Assembly: GCA_900469445.1 (NCBI GenBank)
Contig: UBXM01000009.1
Span: forward strand, 1-64,000
DNA length: 64,000 nucleotides
Direction of reading: 5' to 3'
Source: Hyphomicrobiales bacterium
GTDB taxonomy: Bacteria; Pseudomonadota; Alphaproteobacteria; Rhizobiales; Rhizobiaceae
A model generated the notes under the pieces. It saw only the letters and a list, made by a program, of their open reading frames with translations, did not search any database and was not told where the DNA came from. Both the position numbers and the translations under genes were made by a program. Each line of letters begins with the position of its first letter. Position 1 is the stretch's first letter. Positions 28,655-36,712 of this stretch are shown here, in pieces.

Positions 28655-28847
28655 TTGAAAACGCGGCGAGAGAGTTAAGATATCGGTCGGGCGTGCATCT
28701 GCAGGTTGAGTTCCTGCGGCATGTTGCGCAAAACTATGTAACGGTTTGAAGACGGCGGCAGGTGATAGAACGCCCGCCATCCGTCATCAGCTTCCGCCGC
28801 ACAAATTGATTTCGCTTGAGAATGCCGTTTTCGCCGCCGCCGGAGCC

Positions 28848-29645
28848 TCAGTCGCCGCCGGCCATGAATTTCCACTGTCCGTCGGGCGAGATGCCGAGCC
28901 GGTAGAAATTGTAGGTGCCGGTTTCTTCCATGCCCATCAGGTCACCCGCGGTCACGATGCGAAGCAGTTCGACCCGTTCCGGCGGGCTGAGCTCGGAAAG
29001 CGGTTTGCCGGTGAAATACGGCCAGACATAGGCTTCCTCCGGTGTGCCGGCATCGATCCGAGCCGCACCTGTCGCCAGAAGATCGAGCATGATCGCGAGA
29101 ATTTCCTGCGCGTCCGGATCGCCTGAAAAATTCTTCAGCGTGTCGATCGGATCTTCGCTTTCGTTGTTCATGATCTGCGGCGGCTTGGGCGTGCCTTCGA
29201 TCAACGGCCGCAGCCGTTCGATATCGCCGGACGCGGCAGCCTCGACGAGCTTTTCGCGCATCGCCTTCACCGGCGCGGGCAGGGTGGAGAGATCGCGGAT
29301 GATCTCGGCCGGTTCCGCATCAGCGGCAGAAACCGAACCGGAGCCGCCCGGATTGGCATCCGTTCCGTCCGTCCTGGGTGCCGGTTGGGCAGGGTTTTTG
29401 TCGTCTGCCGCGGGCGCCGTGTTTTCGGCCTCGTCCTGGCTTGCTTCGCTCTCCGCCGATGGGACGGGGCTAGTCTGAGCTGCACCTTCGAAAGCCTGTC
29501 GGAGCGGCATTTCTTCGGAGAGGTTATCTTCGACGACCGGCGCCATGCTGCCGTCCGAAAGCGCGCGCGCGTTCGGAGCAATTGAAACTGTGGCCGCTGT
29601 TGCCAGCAGCCAGATCGCGACGGATGTGGAAGGGGCGTTCCGCAT
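28848..29645 (-). CDS. Conserved exported protein of unknown function
   Basis: A 265-residue protein with a signal peptide (SVAIWLLATAATVSIAPNARA), a long Ala/Pro/Glu-rich linker (residues about 30-105) and a folded C-terminal part (PAPVKAMREKLVEAAASGD, NNESEDPIDTLKNFSGDPDAQE, YNFYRLGISPDGQWKF). I associate the C-terminal part with a rhizobial conserved hypothetical family. GGAG precedes the ATG. It starts 14 bases after the preceding 85-residue gene, so they form an operon. Confidence 0.78.
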   Translation of the reverse strand: MRNAPSTSVAIWLLATAATVSIAPNARALSDGSMAPVVEDNLSEEMPLRQAFEGAAQTSPVPSAESEASQDEAENTAPAADDKNPAQPAPRTDGTDANPGGSGSVSAADAEPAEIIRDLSTLPAPVKAMREKLVEAAASGDIERLRPLIEGTPKPPQIMNNESEDPIDTLKNFSGDPDAQEILAIMLDLLATGAARIDAGTPEEAYVWPYFTGKPLSELSPPERVELLRIVTAGDLMGMEETGTYNFYRLGISPDGQWKFMAGGD

Positions 29646-29659
29646 GGGAAGCTCCGGTA

Positions 29660-29917
29660 TTACTGAATGTTGCGTTCAGGAGAAAACTCGCCGGCAAGCA
29701 TCCGCTCGCGCAGTGATTCGAGCAGCGCTTCCGCGCCTTCTTCGCCGCGCAGGCGAATCGTCTCGCGCATGGCGAAGGCGATTGCGGCATCAGCGATGAT
29801 TTCCGGCTCGATACCGTCTGCGCGTCCGTCTGCCCAGGCATCGTTCTGATATTCGAGCGCGACCTGCATCTTCTCGTGGACGATCATGTCATCGATTTCG
29901 TTGAGGCCTGACTGCAT
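29660..29917 (-). CDS. Conserved small protein
   Basis: An 85-residue acidic helical protein (ALEYQNDAWADGRADGIEPEIIADAAIAFAMRETIRLRGEEGA pattern) with no signal or membrane segment. AGGAAAG precedes the ATG at 29917. It is encoded directly upstream of the exported protein gene and is probably co-transcribed with it. Function unknown. Confidence 0.75.
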   Translation of the reverse strand: MQSGLNEIDDMIVHEKMQVALEYQNDAWADGRADGIEPEIIADAAIAFAMRETIRLRGEEGAEALLESLRERMLAGEFSPERNIQ

Positions 29918-30032
29918 ATTGAACTTTCCTCGGTGCCGGCCATGAGGCCGATTTGATTACTGCGCCGTTAACAACTTTATCAGCCTTTTATCGAAACGAC
30001 ACGCCTTCCCGACGAAAGAGGTAAATAATCCG

Positions 30033-30470
30033 CTAATTTCCGAAGCGCGAGGCTATTTCGGTCGCAAGTGTTGCGCCTTCGTTACGGTATCGCTCTTCCG
30101 CGGTGCGGGCCGCAAGCGTGCAGGATGTATGGACGGCAGCAAACGTGCGGTATCCGCGATTATAGGCCGCCGTCAACCTTTCACGCCGAGCCGGCTCGTT
30201 TGCCGCATCCGAATCGAGCAGCTGCCGCATCGTCCGGCGCCAGTCTTCCTGCGGCGCGCCGCACAATTCTCTTAAGTAACTGATGGAGCCGAGAACCTCC
30301 GCGAGCCGCAGAAGCTGGCCGTCATAGGGCGCGGGCTTTGCCGTGTCTGCCGGTGCTGTCTGCTGTACCGGAGCCTTGGTCTCTGCCGCAGGTTTCTTCT
30401 GCGTCTGAGCGGCAAGCGGGCTGGCCGTGGCAAGAAGAAGCGGCAGGATGAGGCAGGCAACGGGTTTCAA
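30033..30470 (-). CDS. TIGR02301 family exported protein
   Basis: A 145-residue protein with a signal peptide (CLILPLLLATASPLAAQ), a Pro/Ala/Lys-rich linker and a conserved helical core (YDGQLLRLAEVLGSISYLRELCG, WRRTMRQLLDSD, YNRGYRTF). These match the alphaproteobacterial TIGR02301 family, whose function is unknown. Translation starts at a TTG at 30470 with AAGGA seven bases upstream. The Nudix gene lies 81 bases upstream on the same strand. Confidence 0.84.
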   Translation of the reverse strand: MKPVACLILPLLLATASPLAAQTQKKPAAETKAPVQQTAPADTAKPAPYDGQLLRLAEVLGSISYLRELCGAPQEDWRRTMRQLLDSDAANEPARRERLTAAYNRGYRTFAAVHTSCTLAARTAEERYRNEGATLATEIASRFGN

Positions 30471-30551
30471 ACGGAATTCCTTGTTTAGGCGGCCAGATCG
30501 GAAGACGCGATTCGGGCGCGGATGATTCGGCCTTGTTCCGACGCGCTGATC

Positions 30552-30974
30552 TTATCGGCCGGTTGCAAGCGCCGCCAGCTTTTCGGCGCAATCGCGAACG
30601 CTGGGTGGGCAGGGCAGGCGGCGGATCTCTTCGACCGTGTACCAGCCCGGATCGGCCGCATCGTCGGCGGCGACCGCCTCGATATCCGGGTCCGCCTCGA
30701 TCCGAAAGACGGAGAGGAAGAAATGCCGCCCGTCATCCTTGGCACCTTTAAGATCATAGTTGGCAAAGAGGACCGGGTTGTGCGCTCGAATGCCGGTTTC
30801 CTCAAGAAACTCCCGCAACGCCGTCTCTGCCGGCGTCTCGCCCGGCTCCGCCCGTCCGCCGGGAAAGGCGAAGAGATCGGCCATCGGCGGGTTCTTCCGC
30901 CGGATCAAAAGGAAACGACCATCGCGTTCGAGGATCGCGGAGGAGGCGGCTTGGGGGGACGTAGCTATAGGCAT
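30552..30974 (-). CDS. Nudix hydrolase
   Basis: The 140-residue protein has a complete Nudix box GGRAEPGETPAETALREFLEETG (GX5EX7REUXEEXGU), which binds metal and cleaves nucleoside diphosphates linked to another moiety. The substrate is unknown. The ATG at 30974 is preferred over the TTG at 30989. It starts only 11 bases after the higA stop, so it is probably transcribed from the higBA promoter as well as, or instead of, its own. Confidence 0.88.
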   Translation of the reverse strand: MPIATSPQAASSAILERDGRFLLIRRKNPPMADLFAFPGGRAEPGETPAETALREFLEETGIRAHNPVLFANYDLKGAKDDGRHFFLSVFRIEADPDIEAVAADDAADPGWYTVEEIRRLPCPPSVRDCAEKLAALATGR

Positions 30975-30985
30975 TGTCTTGAGGG

Positions 30986-31294
30986 TCAAGCTGCTGTCAG
31001 GGTTGGAATCTGGCTCACATCCACGTCTCTTTCCGCATGCCAGGCATCATAACTTGCCTGCATTCGCAGCCAGATTGCCGCGCCATCACCAAACATCTTC
31101 CCGAGCCTTGCCGCAACATTCGGCGAGATCGACTTGCGTTCCCTCAGGATGTCATAAAGCTGCTGCCGTGAAATGCCGAGCAACTCGGCAATCTCAACCT
31201 TCGTTTTTCCGGTCGCCGCAATGACTTCATCGAGCAGTGCTCCCGGATGAGACGGGCTTCGCCCGATAGGTCGCTTCACTTCGTAATCGGTCAT
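30986..31294 (-). CDS. higA: HigA family antitoxin (XRE regulator)
   Basis: A 102-residue helix-turn-helix protein. The motif SHPGALLDEVIAATGKTKVEIAELLGISRQQLYDILRERKSIS is typical of HigA/VapI antitoxins. It neutralises HigB and represses the operon. The ATG at 31294 is preceded by AGGAAA. It is second in the operon after the toxin gene (toxin-first order, gap 22 bases), as usual for higBA. Confidence 0.9.
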   Translation of the reverse strand: MTDYEVKRPIGRSPSHPGALLDEVIAATGKTKVEIAELLGISRQQLYDILRERKSISPNVAARLGKMFGDGAAIWLRMQASYDAWHAERDVDVSQIPTLTAA

Positions 31295-31316
31295 TGTCGT
31301 CGTTTCCTGATTGCCA

Positions 31317-31595
31317 TCAATGGTACTGTTCGAAATCGACGCGAACTGCATCCTTGCCATCGAACTCAAACGTTACGCACCAGGGGCCGTTCACATGAAC
31401 AGTGTAGCGCGTCGGATCGAAACCATGCAGAACATGAAAATCGAAACCCGGCAGGTTCATGTCTTGCGGTGCTTCCGCTGCGTCCAGACGGTCAAGTCGC
31501 ACCAGAATGCGCTTGTGCATCTTGGCGTCGATCTTGCTGGCCTTGCCTGTTGCAAACAAGCTTGCCAGTGCTTTGCTCCTGAAAGACCGGATCAT
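31317..31595 (-). CDS. higB: HigB family toxin (RelE superfamily mRNA interferase)
   Basis: A 92-residue protein beginning MIRSFRSKALASLFATG, with LVRLDRLDAAEAPQDMNLPGF, HVLHGFDPTRYTVHVNGPWCVTF and ending VDFEQYH, all HigB family features. HigB cleaves mRNA on the ribosome. The ATG at 31595 lies at the predicted transcription start, because the -10 box and operator end at 31601, so the mRNA may be leaderless. An upstream in-frame ATG at 31610 falls inside the operator. Confidence 0.9.
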   Translation of the reverse strand: MIRSFRSKALASLFATGKASKIDAKMHKRILVRLDRLDAAEAPQDMNLPGFDFHVLHGFDPTRYTVHVNGPWCVTFEFDGKDAVRVDFEQYH

Positions 31596-31600
31596 ACTGA

Positions 31601-31629
31601 ATGTAAGCATCGAGCTTACATATCGTCAA
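31601..31629 (-). promoter_or_regulatory. higBA promoter with overlapping operator
   Basis: On the minus strand TTGACG (31629-31624) is spaced exactly 17 bases from TTACAT (31606-31601). A perfect inverted repeat, ATGTAAGC-N5-GCTTACAT (31601-31621), covers the -10 region, the usual place for HigA autorepression. Confidence 0.7.
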
Positions 31630-31731
31630 GAGCGGGGATAAGCAGGATTGCGTTGCTAGGCTTAGCCGTTGGTTGTCGCCCATTTGCGTCAGTGTTATGC
31701 GGAATGACGTCTAAGATAAGCAAGGCCCCGC

Positions 31732-32058
31732 ATGAAAACCTATCTCCTTTACGCCTTTGCCGCACTTGCCGAAATCGCCGGTTGCTTTGCCTTCTGGGCC
31801 TGGCTGAAGCTTGACAGATCGCCGCTCTGGCTGGCGCCGGGAATGGTTTCTCTTGCAGCCTTCGCCTGGGCGCTGGCGCTGGTTCCGGCGGAAGCGGCGG
31901 GACGTGCTTATGCCGCCTATGGCGCCATCTATATCGTTGCCTCGGTTTTATGGCTCTGGGGCGTCGAAGGCCGGTCGCCCGACCGCTGGGATCTGACCGG
32001 CGCCGTCGTCTGCCTTGTCGGCGGGGCGATCATCCTCTTCGGTCCGCGCAGCGCCTGA
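31732..32058 (+). CDS. YnfA/UPF0060 family membrane protein
   Basis: A 108-residue four-helix inner-membrane protein ([60 protein letters not shown]) that matches UPF0060. This is a small-multidrug-resistance-like family with no firm function. Length is typical. yedK follows after 54 bases. Confidence 0.92.
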   Translation: MKTYLLYAFAALAEIAGCFAFWAWLKLDRSPLWLAPGMVSLAAFAWALALVPAEAAGRAYAAYGAIYIVASVLWLWGVEGRSPDRWDLTGAVVCLVGGAIILFGPRSA

Positions 32059-32112
32059 TCTGGCGCGATTGCACTGCTTGACCGTTTTCAAACCCGGTGC
32101 CATCTAAAAGCG

Positions 32113-32877
32113 ATGTGTGGACGTTATGCCCTGACCCACAAGCCGGACGAGGTTCTCGGCTCGCTTGGTGTCGCCGATTTCGAGGATGATTTTCCGCCGC
32201 GGTTCAATATCGCGCCGACGCAGCCCATCCTCGTGGTCACGCCGGCCGACCGCCAGCCGGGCAGCAACCTGCCGGACCGCAAGGCCTCTCTGGCGCGCTG
32301 GGGACTGATACCCGGCTGGGTGAAGGACATGCGGGAGTTTCCGCTGCTGATCAACGCCCGGTCGGAGACGGCAATCGACAAGGCTTCTTTTCGCGCTGCC
32401 ATGCGCCATCGCCGTATCCTCATTCCGGCCTCCGGCTTTTACGAATGGAAACGTCCGCCAAAGGAAAGCGGAGTGAAATCGCAGGCCTACTGGATCAGGC
32501 CGAAGAACGGCGGCGTCATCGCCTTTGCCGGACTGATGGAAACCTGGGCGTCGGCCGACGGATCCGAAGTCGATACCGCGGCGATCATGACGACAAAGGC
32601 CAATCGGGCGATCCGTGGCATTCACGACCGGATGCCGGTTGTGATCGGACCGGAGAATTTCGAGCGCTGGCTCGAATGCAAGAATCAGGAGCCGCGTCAG
32701 GTCGCCGATCTCCTGAAGCCTGCCGAAGATGATTTCTTCGAGGCGATCCCGGTTTCGGATCTGGTCAACAAGGTCTCCAACATGGGGCCTGACACCCAGA
32801 AACCCGTGGCCGTCGCCGAGCTCGAGGACAAACCTCCGAAAGCCGGCAAGGACACGTCCCAGATGTCGCTCTTCTAG
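32113..32877 (+). CDS. yedK: SOS response-associated peptidase (YedK/HMCES)
   Basis: A 254-residue protein that forms a thiazolidine crosslink with abasic sites in single-stranded DNA and so shields them. The catalytic Cys2 is directly visible (MCGRYAL), which fixes the ATG at 32113. PRFNIAPTQ, ARSETAIDKASF, PASGFYEWK and HDRMPVV complete the SRAP domain pattern. It lies between ynfA and the LysE-type exporter gene on the same strand. Confidence 0.94.
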   Translation: MCGRYALTHKPDEVLGSLGVADFEDDFPPRFNIAPTQPILVVTPADRQPGSNLPDRKASLARWGLIPGWVKDMREFPLLINARSETAIDKASFRAAMRHRRILIPASGFYEWKRPPKESGVKSQAYWIRPKNGGVIAFAGLMETWASADGSEVDTAAIMTTKANRAIRGIHDRMPVVIGPENFERWLECKNQEPRQVADLLKPAEDDFFEAIPVSDLVNKVSNMGPDTQKPVAVAELEDKPPKAGKDTSQMSLF

Positions 32878-32914
32878 ACCATTCTCCTTTGCCTCTTTTG
32901 CGGAATTCCCCTCG

Positions 32915-33538
32915 ATGAATATTTTGTCCGCCGGCCTGTCCGGCTTTGCCCTTGGTGGCTCGCTGATCATCGCGATCGGCGCCCAGAATGCCTTCATTCT
33001 GCGCCAGGGCCTGTTGCGCCGGCATGTCTTCGTGCTTTGCCTCATCTGCGCGCTGTCCGATGCGCTGTTGATCGCTGCCGGCGTCGGCGGCATGGGCGCG
33101 ATCGTATCGCAGTCGAAAACGCTGATCCTGCTGGTCACGCTCGGTGGCGCAGTCTTTTTGGGAAGTTATGCGGCGCTTGCCTTCAGGCGCGCAGTAAAGC
33201 CCGCGGCCATGGTGGCGGGGGCGCCAGAAAGCCTGTCGCTGAAGGCGGCGGTCTTGACCTGCCTTGCCTTCACTTTCCTCAATCCGCATGTCTATCTCGA
33301 TACCGTCCTGCTCCTCGGCAGCCTTTCGGCCAAATTCGAGGGAAATGAACGTATCGCTTATGGCGCCGGTGCTGCGATCGCCTCGTTCGTCTGGTTCTTC
33401 GGGCTCGGTTACGGCGCCCGTCTTCTGGCACCGGTCTTTGCCCGACCCGCCGCGTGGCGGGTGCTCGATGGCCTGATCGGCCTCGTCATGAGCGCTTTGG
33501 CGCTGGGGCTCTTGTGGAGTGCCTTGAGCGAGATCTGA
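32915..33538 (+). CDS. LysE/ArgO family amino acid exporter
   Basis: A 207-residue inner-membrane protein with about six helices and the family motif IAIGAQNAFILRQGLLRRHV near the N-terminus, plus LAFTFLNPHVYLDTVLLLG. These are diagnostic for LysE/ArgO transporters of basic amino acids. The ATG at 32915 starts MNILSAGLSGFALGGSLI. It is 37 bases downstream of yedK. Confidence 0.92.
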   Translation: MNILSAGLSGFALGGSLIIAIGAQNAFILRQGLLRRHVFVLCLICALSDALLIAAGVGGMGAIVSQSKTLILLVTLGGAVFLGSYAALAFRRAVKPAAMVAGAPESLSLKAAVLTCLAFTFLNPHVYLDTVLLLGSLSAKFEGNERIAYGAGAAIASFVWFFGLGYGARLLAPVFARPAAWRVLDGLIGLVMSALALGLLWSALSEI

Positions 33539-33543
33539 GCCAG

Positions 33544-33681
33544 TTACCGGACCGGTGTCAGCTTCGGCTTGCGCTTCAGCATCATGGCTGCGGCGGCGAC
33601 GGCCTTGATGCCCAGCGGGCGGAAATGAGCGGTGAAATCAGGCTTCGGTTCCGGCTTGTCGGTCTTGGTCGTATTGCTCAC
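33544..33681 (-). CDS. Small basic protein, 45 residues
   Basis: A GTG-initiated frame reads VSNTTKTDKPEPKPDFTAHF, then RPLGIKAVAAAAMMLKRKPK, ending LTPVR and TAA. GAGGA lies seven bases before the GTG. The even length, good Shine-Dalgarno and Lys/Pro-rich composition support a real gene. It converges on the LysE-type gene with a 5-base gap. Function unknown; I recall similar short proteins in rhizobia but cannot name the family. Confidence 0.62.
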   Translation of the reverse strand: MSNTTKTDKPEPKPDFTAHFRPLGIKAVAAAAMMLKRKPKLTPVR

Positions 33682-33750
33682 GTCTTTGTCCTCATCATCT
33701 CACCCGCGTGATTCTCTGATGTCGCGGGGCGCCGGGAATTCACCGGCAAT

Positions 33751-33783
33751 AGGGGCGGAATAAAGGCTTATCCGCCCCTTTTC
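33751..33783 (+). terminator. Rho-independent terminator
   Basis: Stem AGGGGCGGA (33751-33759) pairs with 33771-33779 around an 11-base loop and is followed by TTTT on the plus strand. It probably ends the ynfA-yedK-LysE-type transcript beyond the small antisense gene. Confidence 0.6.
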
Positions 33784-33879
33784 GATGAGGTGAGTCTACG
33801 CGTGGCAACTTGCCGCAGATCGGAACTGCAGTGCAGCAATTTCAGTGCATTGCAGCATGATCAGGGGGCGGCCCGCAGC

Positions 33880-34695
33880 TTACACGTGCGTTCCTTCGTC
33901 TTCGATCGTGATCGTGCCGTAGCGTCGTTTCCATGCCCTCGCGCTGAATGGCAGGACGCAGAGATAGGCGATGACGGTGACCGACAGAACTTCCCAGGTG
34001 TAGCTCATCAGAAGCGCGACATAGAGAACGACGAGAAGCAGGATCGGGAACATCATGTCCCGGCGGATGTGGCTGGATTTGCCCGACCAGACCGGCAGGC
34101 GGCTGACCAGCAGATAGCCGATGCCGACCGTATAGGCGACACTGCCATAGATGAAGAAGGGCGTGCGCTCGACGCCGAGAAAGCCGAGATAGACCGGCAG
34201 CAGCATCAGCATGGCGCCCATCGGAGCAGGAACGCCGACGAAAAATTCCGATTGCCACGGTGCCTTGATGCCCCGGTCTTCCATGACGTTGAAGCGCGCC
34301 AGCCTCAGGCCAGCGGCAATCGTGTAAAGTAGGGCCGCGATCCAGCCGAGCGACCGCGCGCCGTCGAGCAGGAATGCGTAGGAGACAAGGGCAGGGGCAA
34401 CGCCGAAATTGATGATGTCGGCGAGCGAATCCATCTGCACGCCGAATTTCGAAGTCGCCTTGAGAAGACGGGCGATCCGCCCGTCAATGCCATCGAGGAA
34501 GGCTGCAAGCAGGACCATGGCGACCGCAAGCTCGTAGCGACCTTCGAAAGCGAGCCTTATGCCGGTCAGACCTGCACAGATGGCCAGAACCGTAATGAGG
34601 TTCGGCACCATCAGCCGGATGGGGATTTCCCTCAGGCGCGGGCCGCGAGCCTCGTCGGTCGAGCGGTTCGGCTCTGCTGGGGGCATATCCATCAT
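33880..34695 (-). CDS. pssA: CDP-diacylglycerol-serine O-phosphatidyltransferase
   Basis: Makes phosphatidylserine from CDP-diacylglycerol and serine at the inner membrane, the first step to phosphatidylethanolamine. The 271-residue protein has the CDP-alcohol phosphotransferase motif DGRIARLLKATSKFGVQMD (DGx2ARx8Gx3Dx3D) and about eight membrane helices. AGGAGG precedes the ATG at 34695. It lies 21 bases after psd on the same strand, so the two steps are co-transcribed. Confidence 0.94.
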   Translation of the reverse strand: MMDMPPAEPNRSTDEARGPRLREIPIRLMVPNLITVLAICAGLTGIRLAFEGRYELAVAMVLLAAFLDGIDGRIARLLKATSKFGVQMDSLADIINFGVAPALVSYAFLLDGARSLGWIAALLYTIAAGLRLARFNVMEDRGIKAPWQSEFFVGVPAPMGAMLMLLPVYLGFLGVERTPFFIYGSVAYTVGIGYLLVSRLPVWSGKSSHIRRDMMFPILLLVVLYVALLMSYTWEVLSVTVIAYLCVLPFSARAWKRRYGTITIEDEGTHV

Positions 34696-34716
34696 CGGTT
34701 CCTCCTGTCTGGCGTA

Positions 34717-35418
34717 TCAGCTGCGGCGGCCGAGCGAAGCGGCCTTGGTCGAGCCGAATTCAGCAAGCACCGTTTCACCGGCGATTGCCAGCTGGCCGAT
34801 CGACACACGTGCGGCGCCACCGGCCGGCACGAACACGTCGAGGCGCGAGCCGAAACGGATGAGGCCGAAGCGCTCGCCGGCATTGAGCGGCTCGCCGGGC
34901 TTGACCCAGCAGACGATCCGGCGTGCCACGAGGCCGGCGATCTGGACGACACCAACCTTGCCATGGCGGCTTTCGATAACGAGGCCGTTGCGCTCGTTGT
35001 CGGAGCTTGCCTTGTCCAGCTCGGCGTTGACGAATTGTCCGGCGCGATACTCGATGACCTTGACTTCACCGCGCACCGGCGAGCGGTTCACGTGGCAGTT
35101 GAATACGTTCATGAATACGGAGATGCGCAGCATCGGCTCGGCGCCCAGGCCCAGTTCCGCCGGCGGAACGACCATGGCGACATGGCTGACACGGCCATCG
35201 GCAGGGCTGAGGATAAGATCGTCATCCTGCGGTACGACGCGCTCGGGATCGCGGAAGAAATAGGCACACCACAGGGTCAGAACGAGGCCGATCCAGAATA
35301 ACGGTTCGGCAAAGTAACCCAGGATCAGCGACACGACGAAAAAGATCGCGACGAAGACGTAGCCTTCCTTGTGGATCGGCACGAGTGTGTTGCGGATGGT
35401 GTCGAAGAGGTTGATCAA
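34717..35418 (-). CDS. psd: Phosphatidylserine decarboxylase
   Basis: Pyruvoyl enzyme that decarboxylates phosphatidylserine to phosphatidylethanolamine. The 233-residue protein is of the short type-II form, with [13 protein letters not shown], the conserved [11 protein letters not shown] and the self-cleavage motif FGST near the C-terminus. The Gly-Ser bond there yields the pyruvoyl group. A TTG at 35418 with GGGAG six bases upstream is the best start and matches the [19 protein letters not shown] opening of rhizobial homologues. pssA follows. Confidence 0.93.
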   Translation of the reverse strand: MINLFDTIRNTLVPIHKEGYVFVAIFFVVSLILGYFAEPLFWIGLVLTLWCAYFFRDPERVVPQDDDLILSPADGRVSHVAMVVPPAELGLGAEPMLRISVFMNVFNCHVNRSPVRGEVKVIEYRAGQFVNAELDKASSDNERNGLVIESRHGKVGVVQIAGLVARRIVCWVKPGEPLNAGERFGLIRFGSRLDVFVPAGGAARVSIGQLAIAGETVLAEFGSTKAASLGRRS

Positions 35419-35594
35419 CTGTTTCTCCCGAGGGGCGTAATGTCCATTTAAGCCGCACTGACTACCGAAAAACGGTATTCGCGGCAATGCGGTTCCGTCC
35501 CGCTTTGCGAACTACATGGGGATTGCAACCATCACGGGCCCGATGCGTTGAATTTCCGACATGTGCTCAAGTAAATGCTGCATTGCGGTAATTC

Positions 35595-35608
35595 GGCACG
35601 GTTCTTGC
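35595..35608 (+). promoter_or_regulatory. Sigma-54 (RpoN) type promoter
   Basis: GGCACGGTTCTTGC matches the -24/-12 consensus GGCACG-N4-TTGC with GG and GC exactly 12 bases apart. Transcription would start near 35620 and read toward the small membrane protein at 35748. The rest of the 329-base gap 35419-35747 shows no gene. Confidence 0.6.
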
Positions 35609-35747
35609 GTTTATTTTCATGTGACTGTCATAAAACTCCGGCAGGACACGCTGACTTACATCAAGGTCAAATGCCTTGAATATGCTTAAGCCAATGTTGG
35701 AAGCACTTCTGGTAGTCCAGCATCGGCCAAGAACGGAAGAGTTTGAA

Positions 35748-35873
35748 ATGAGCCTTACATGGTGCCTGATAGCAGCGGCGGATATCGCGATCGTGATCGC
35801 CGCAGTGGCCTATACGGTGTGGAGCCAGCGTCGCTACCGCGAACGCACGCGTTACGGCTCGTCGCGCAGATAG
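35748..35873 (+). CDS. Tiny single-pass membrane protein, 41 residues
   Basis: MSLTWCLIAAADIAIVIAAV is followed by AYTVWSQRRYRERTRYGSSRR, i.e. one hydrophobic helix and a strongly basic tail, predicted N-out/C-in by the positive-inside rule. The ATG at 35748 has GGAAGAG at an ideal distance. An upstream in-frame ATG would add a non-conserved-looking leader. The sigma-54-like promoter upstream suggests nitrogen- or stress-responsive expression (inference). Function unknown. Confidence 0.6.
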   Translation: MSLTWCLIAAADIAIVIAAVAYTVWSQRRYRERTRYGSSRR

Positions 35874-36194
35874 CATAAAGGCCGTGTACTGACCTTTGCC
35901 GCGTCCCGGCTTCGACCATCCAATAGCGGATCGGACTTCCGCAGCCAGCACTTACGCCGCTTTTTTAACCAGATTGCCCGCTTGGCGGTCTTGTGCGCTG
36001 GATTGCCTGTCTTTGGCACTGATGATCGAGGTCATGTCTCGGTTCTGGTGGCGAACCGGAAACGCGCGCGAATTTCGGGTGCAATTTCTCGCATAGGGAG
36101 AATTTGCCACATCGCATATGCCCCTTTTTGGTCGTAATTTTGCAATGTGACTGTAGCGCACCCCGTGTACAGGTTTTGACAGAGGAACAAAACC
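35874..36194. other. Intergenic region, 321 bases
   Basis: Short frames occur on the minus strand (for example 35952-36200), but none has a convincing Shine-Dalgarno or recognisable sequence. Nothing firm is seen apart from the Shine-Dalgarno AGAGGAA just before 36195. Confidence 0.5.
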
Positions 36195-36461
36195 ATGCAA
36201 CGCGACCTGACTATTGAAGACGTATTATCCGACCCGCTGATCGCCCAACTTCGTCGGGCTGACGGTATTTCCACGCCTGAATTCGTTTCGTTGCTGCGCA
36301 ACGCGGCAGAGCTATATGGCGCCGGCAGGCCTTCACCGCGTCGTTCGGACAGGACGACATTCGTGCTTTGCGAGACGGCGGAATTCACGACTGAGCGACG
36401 CGAAAGCATCACGGCGGACAAAGTTTTGCCGAAGGCGGGTATGCCATGTCTCGGTTGGTAA
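36195..36461 (+). CDS. Small conserved protein of unknown function
   Basis: An 88-residue soluble protein (MQRDLTIEDVLSDPLIAQLR, then RADGISTPEFVSLLRNAAELYG, then a basic Ser/Thr-rich tail). AGAGGAA precedes the ATG. The DVLSDPLIxxLxxADG opening resembles short rhizobial proteins I have seen, but no function is known to me. It is flanked by gaps and is probably monocistronic. Confidence 0.6.
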   Translation: MQRDLTIEDVLSDPLIAQLRRADGISTPEFVSLLRNAAELYGAGRPSPRRSDRTTFVLCETAEFTTERRESITADKVLPKAGMPCLGW

Positions 36462-36534
36462 GCTGCCACCCAGTGGATAGTCTGCACAGCATCGGCCCGG
36501 TGGCCCGACGCGCGCCCCTCGGAACCTTGGGCTT

Positions 36535-36681
36535 TCAGATTTTCGCGGGATCGACGAGACCGAGCCAGGTCGTCAATGCCAGAAGCGGCGAGCCCCAGAA
36601 GGTCAGCACCAGAAGGTAGGCGAGCACCAGGCTGCCCGCGACCAGCATCCGTTTGGCTGAATAGTTCATCCGGCGTTTCAT
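36535..36681 (-). CDS. Tiny membrane protein, 48 residues
   Basis: The frame MKRRMNYSAKRMLVAGSLVL continues AYLLVLTFWGSPLLALTTWL and ends GLVDPAKI then TGA: a basic N-terminus followed by one or two hydrophobic segments. GAGGA lies just before the ATG at 36681. It lies 31 bases downstream of the Atm1-type ABC gene on the same strand, so it is likely co-transcribed. Function unknown. Confidence 0.62.
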   Translation of the reverse strand: MKRRMNYSAKRMLVAGSLVLAYLLVLTFWGSPLLALTTWLGLVDPAKI

Positions 36682-36712
36682 TTTATCCTCTGATTCCCTT
36701 GTTTCTACCTGG

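Noticed and set aside
28675..28875. Possible 66-codon minus-strand gene
   Set aside because: The first half overlaps the end of the exported-protein gene and is Arg-rich low complexity. No Shine-Dalgarno was found.
36032..36487. 151-codon minus-strand frame
   Set aside because: It is antisense to the better supported 36195-36461 gene and lacks a Shine-Dalgarno.
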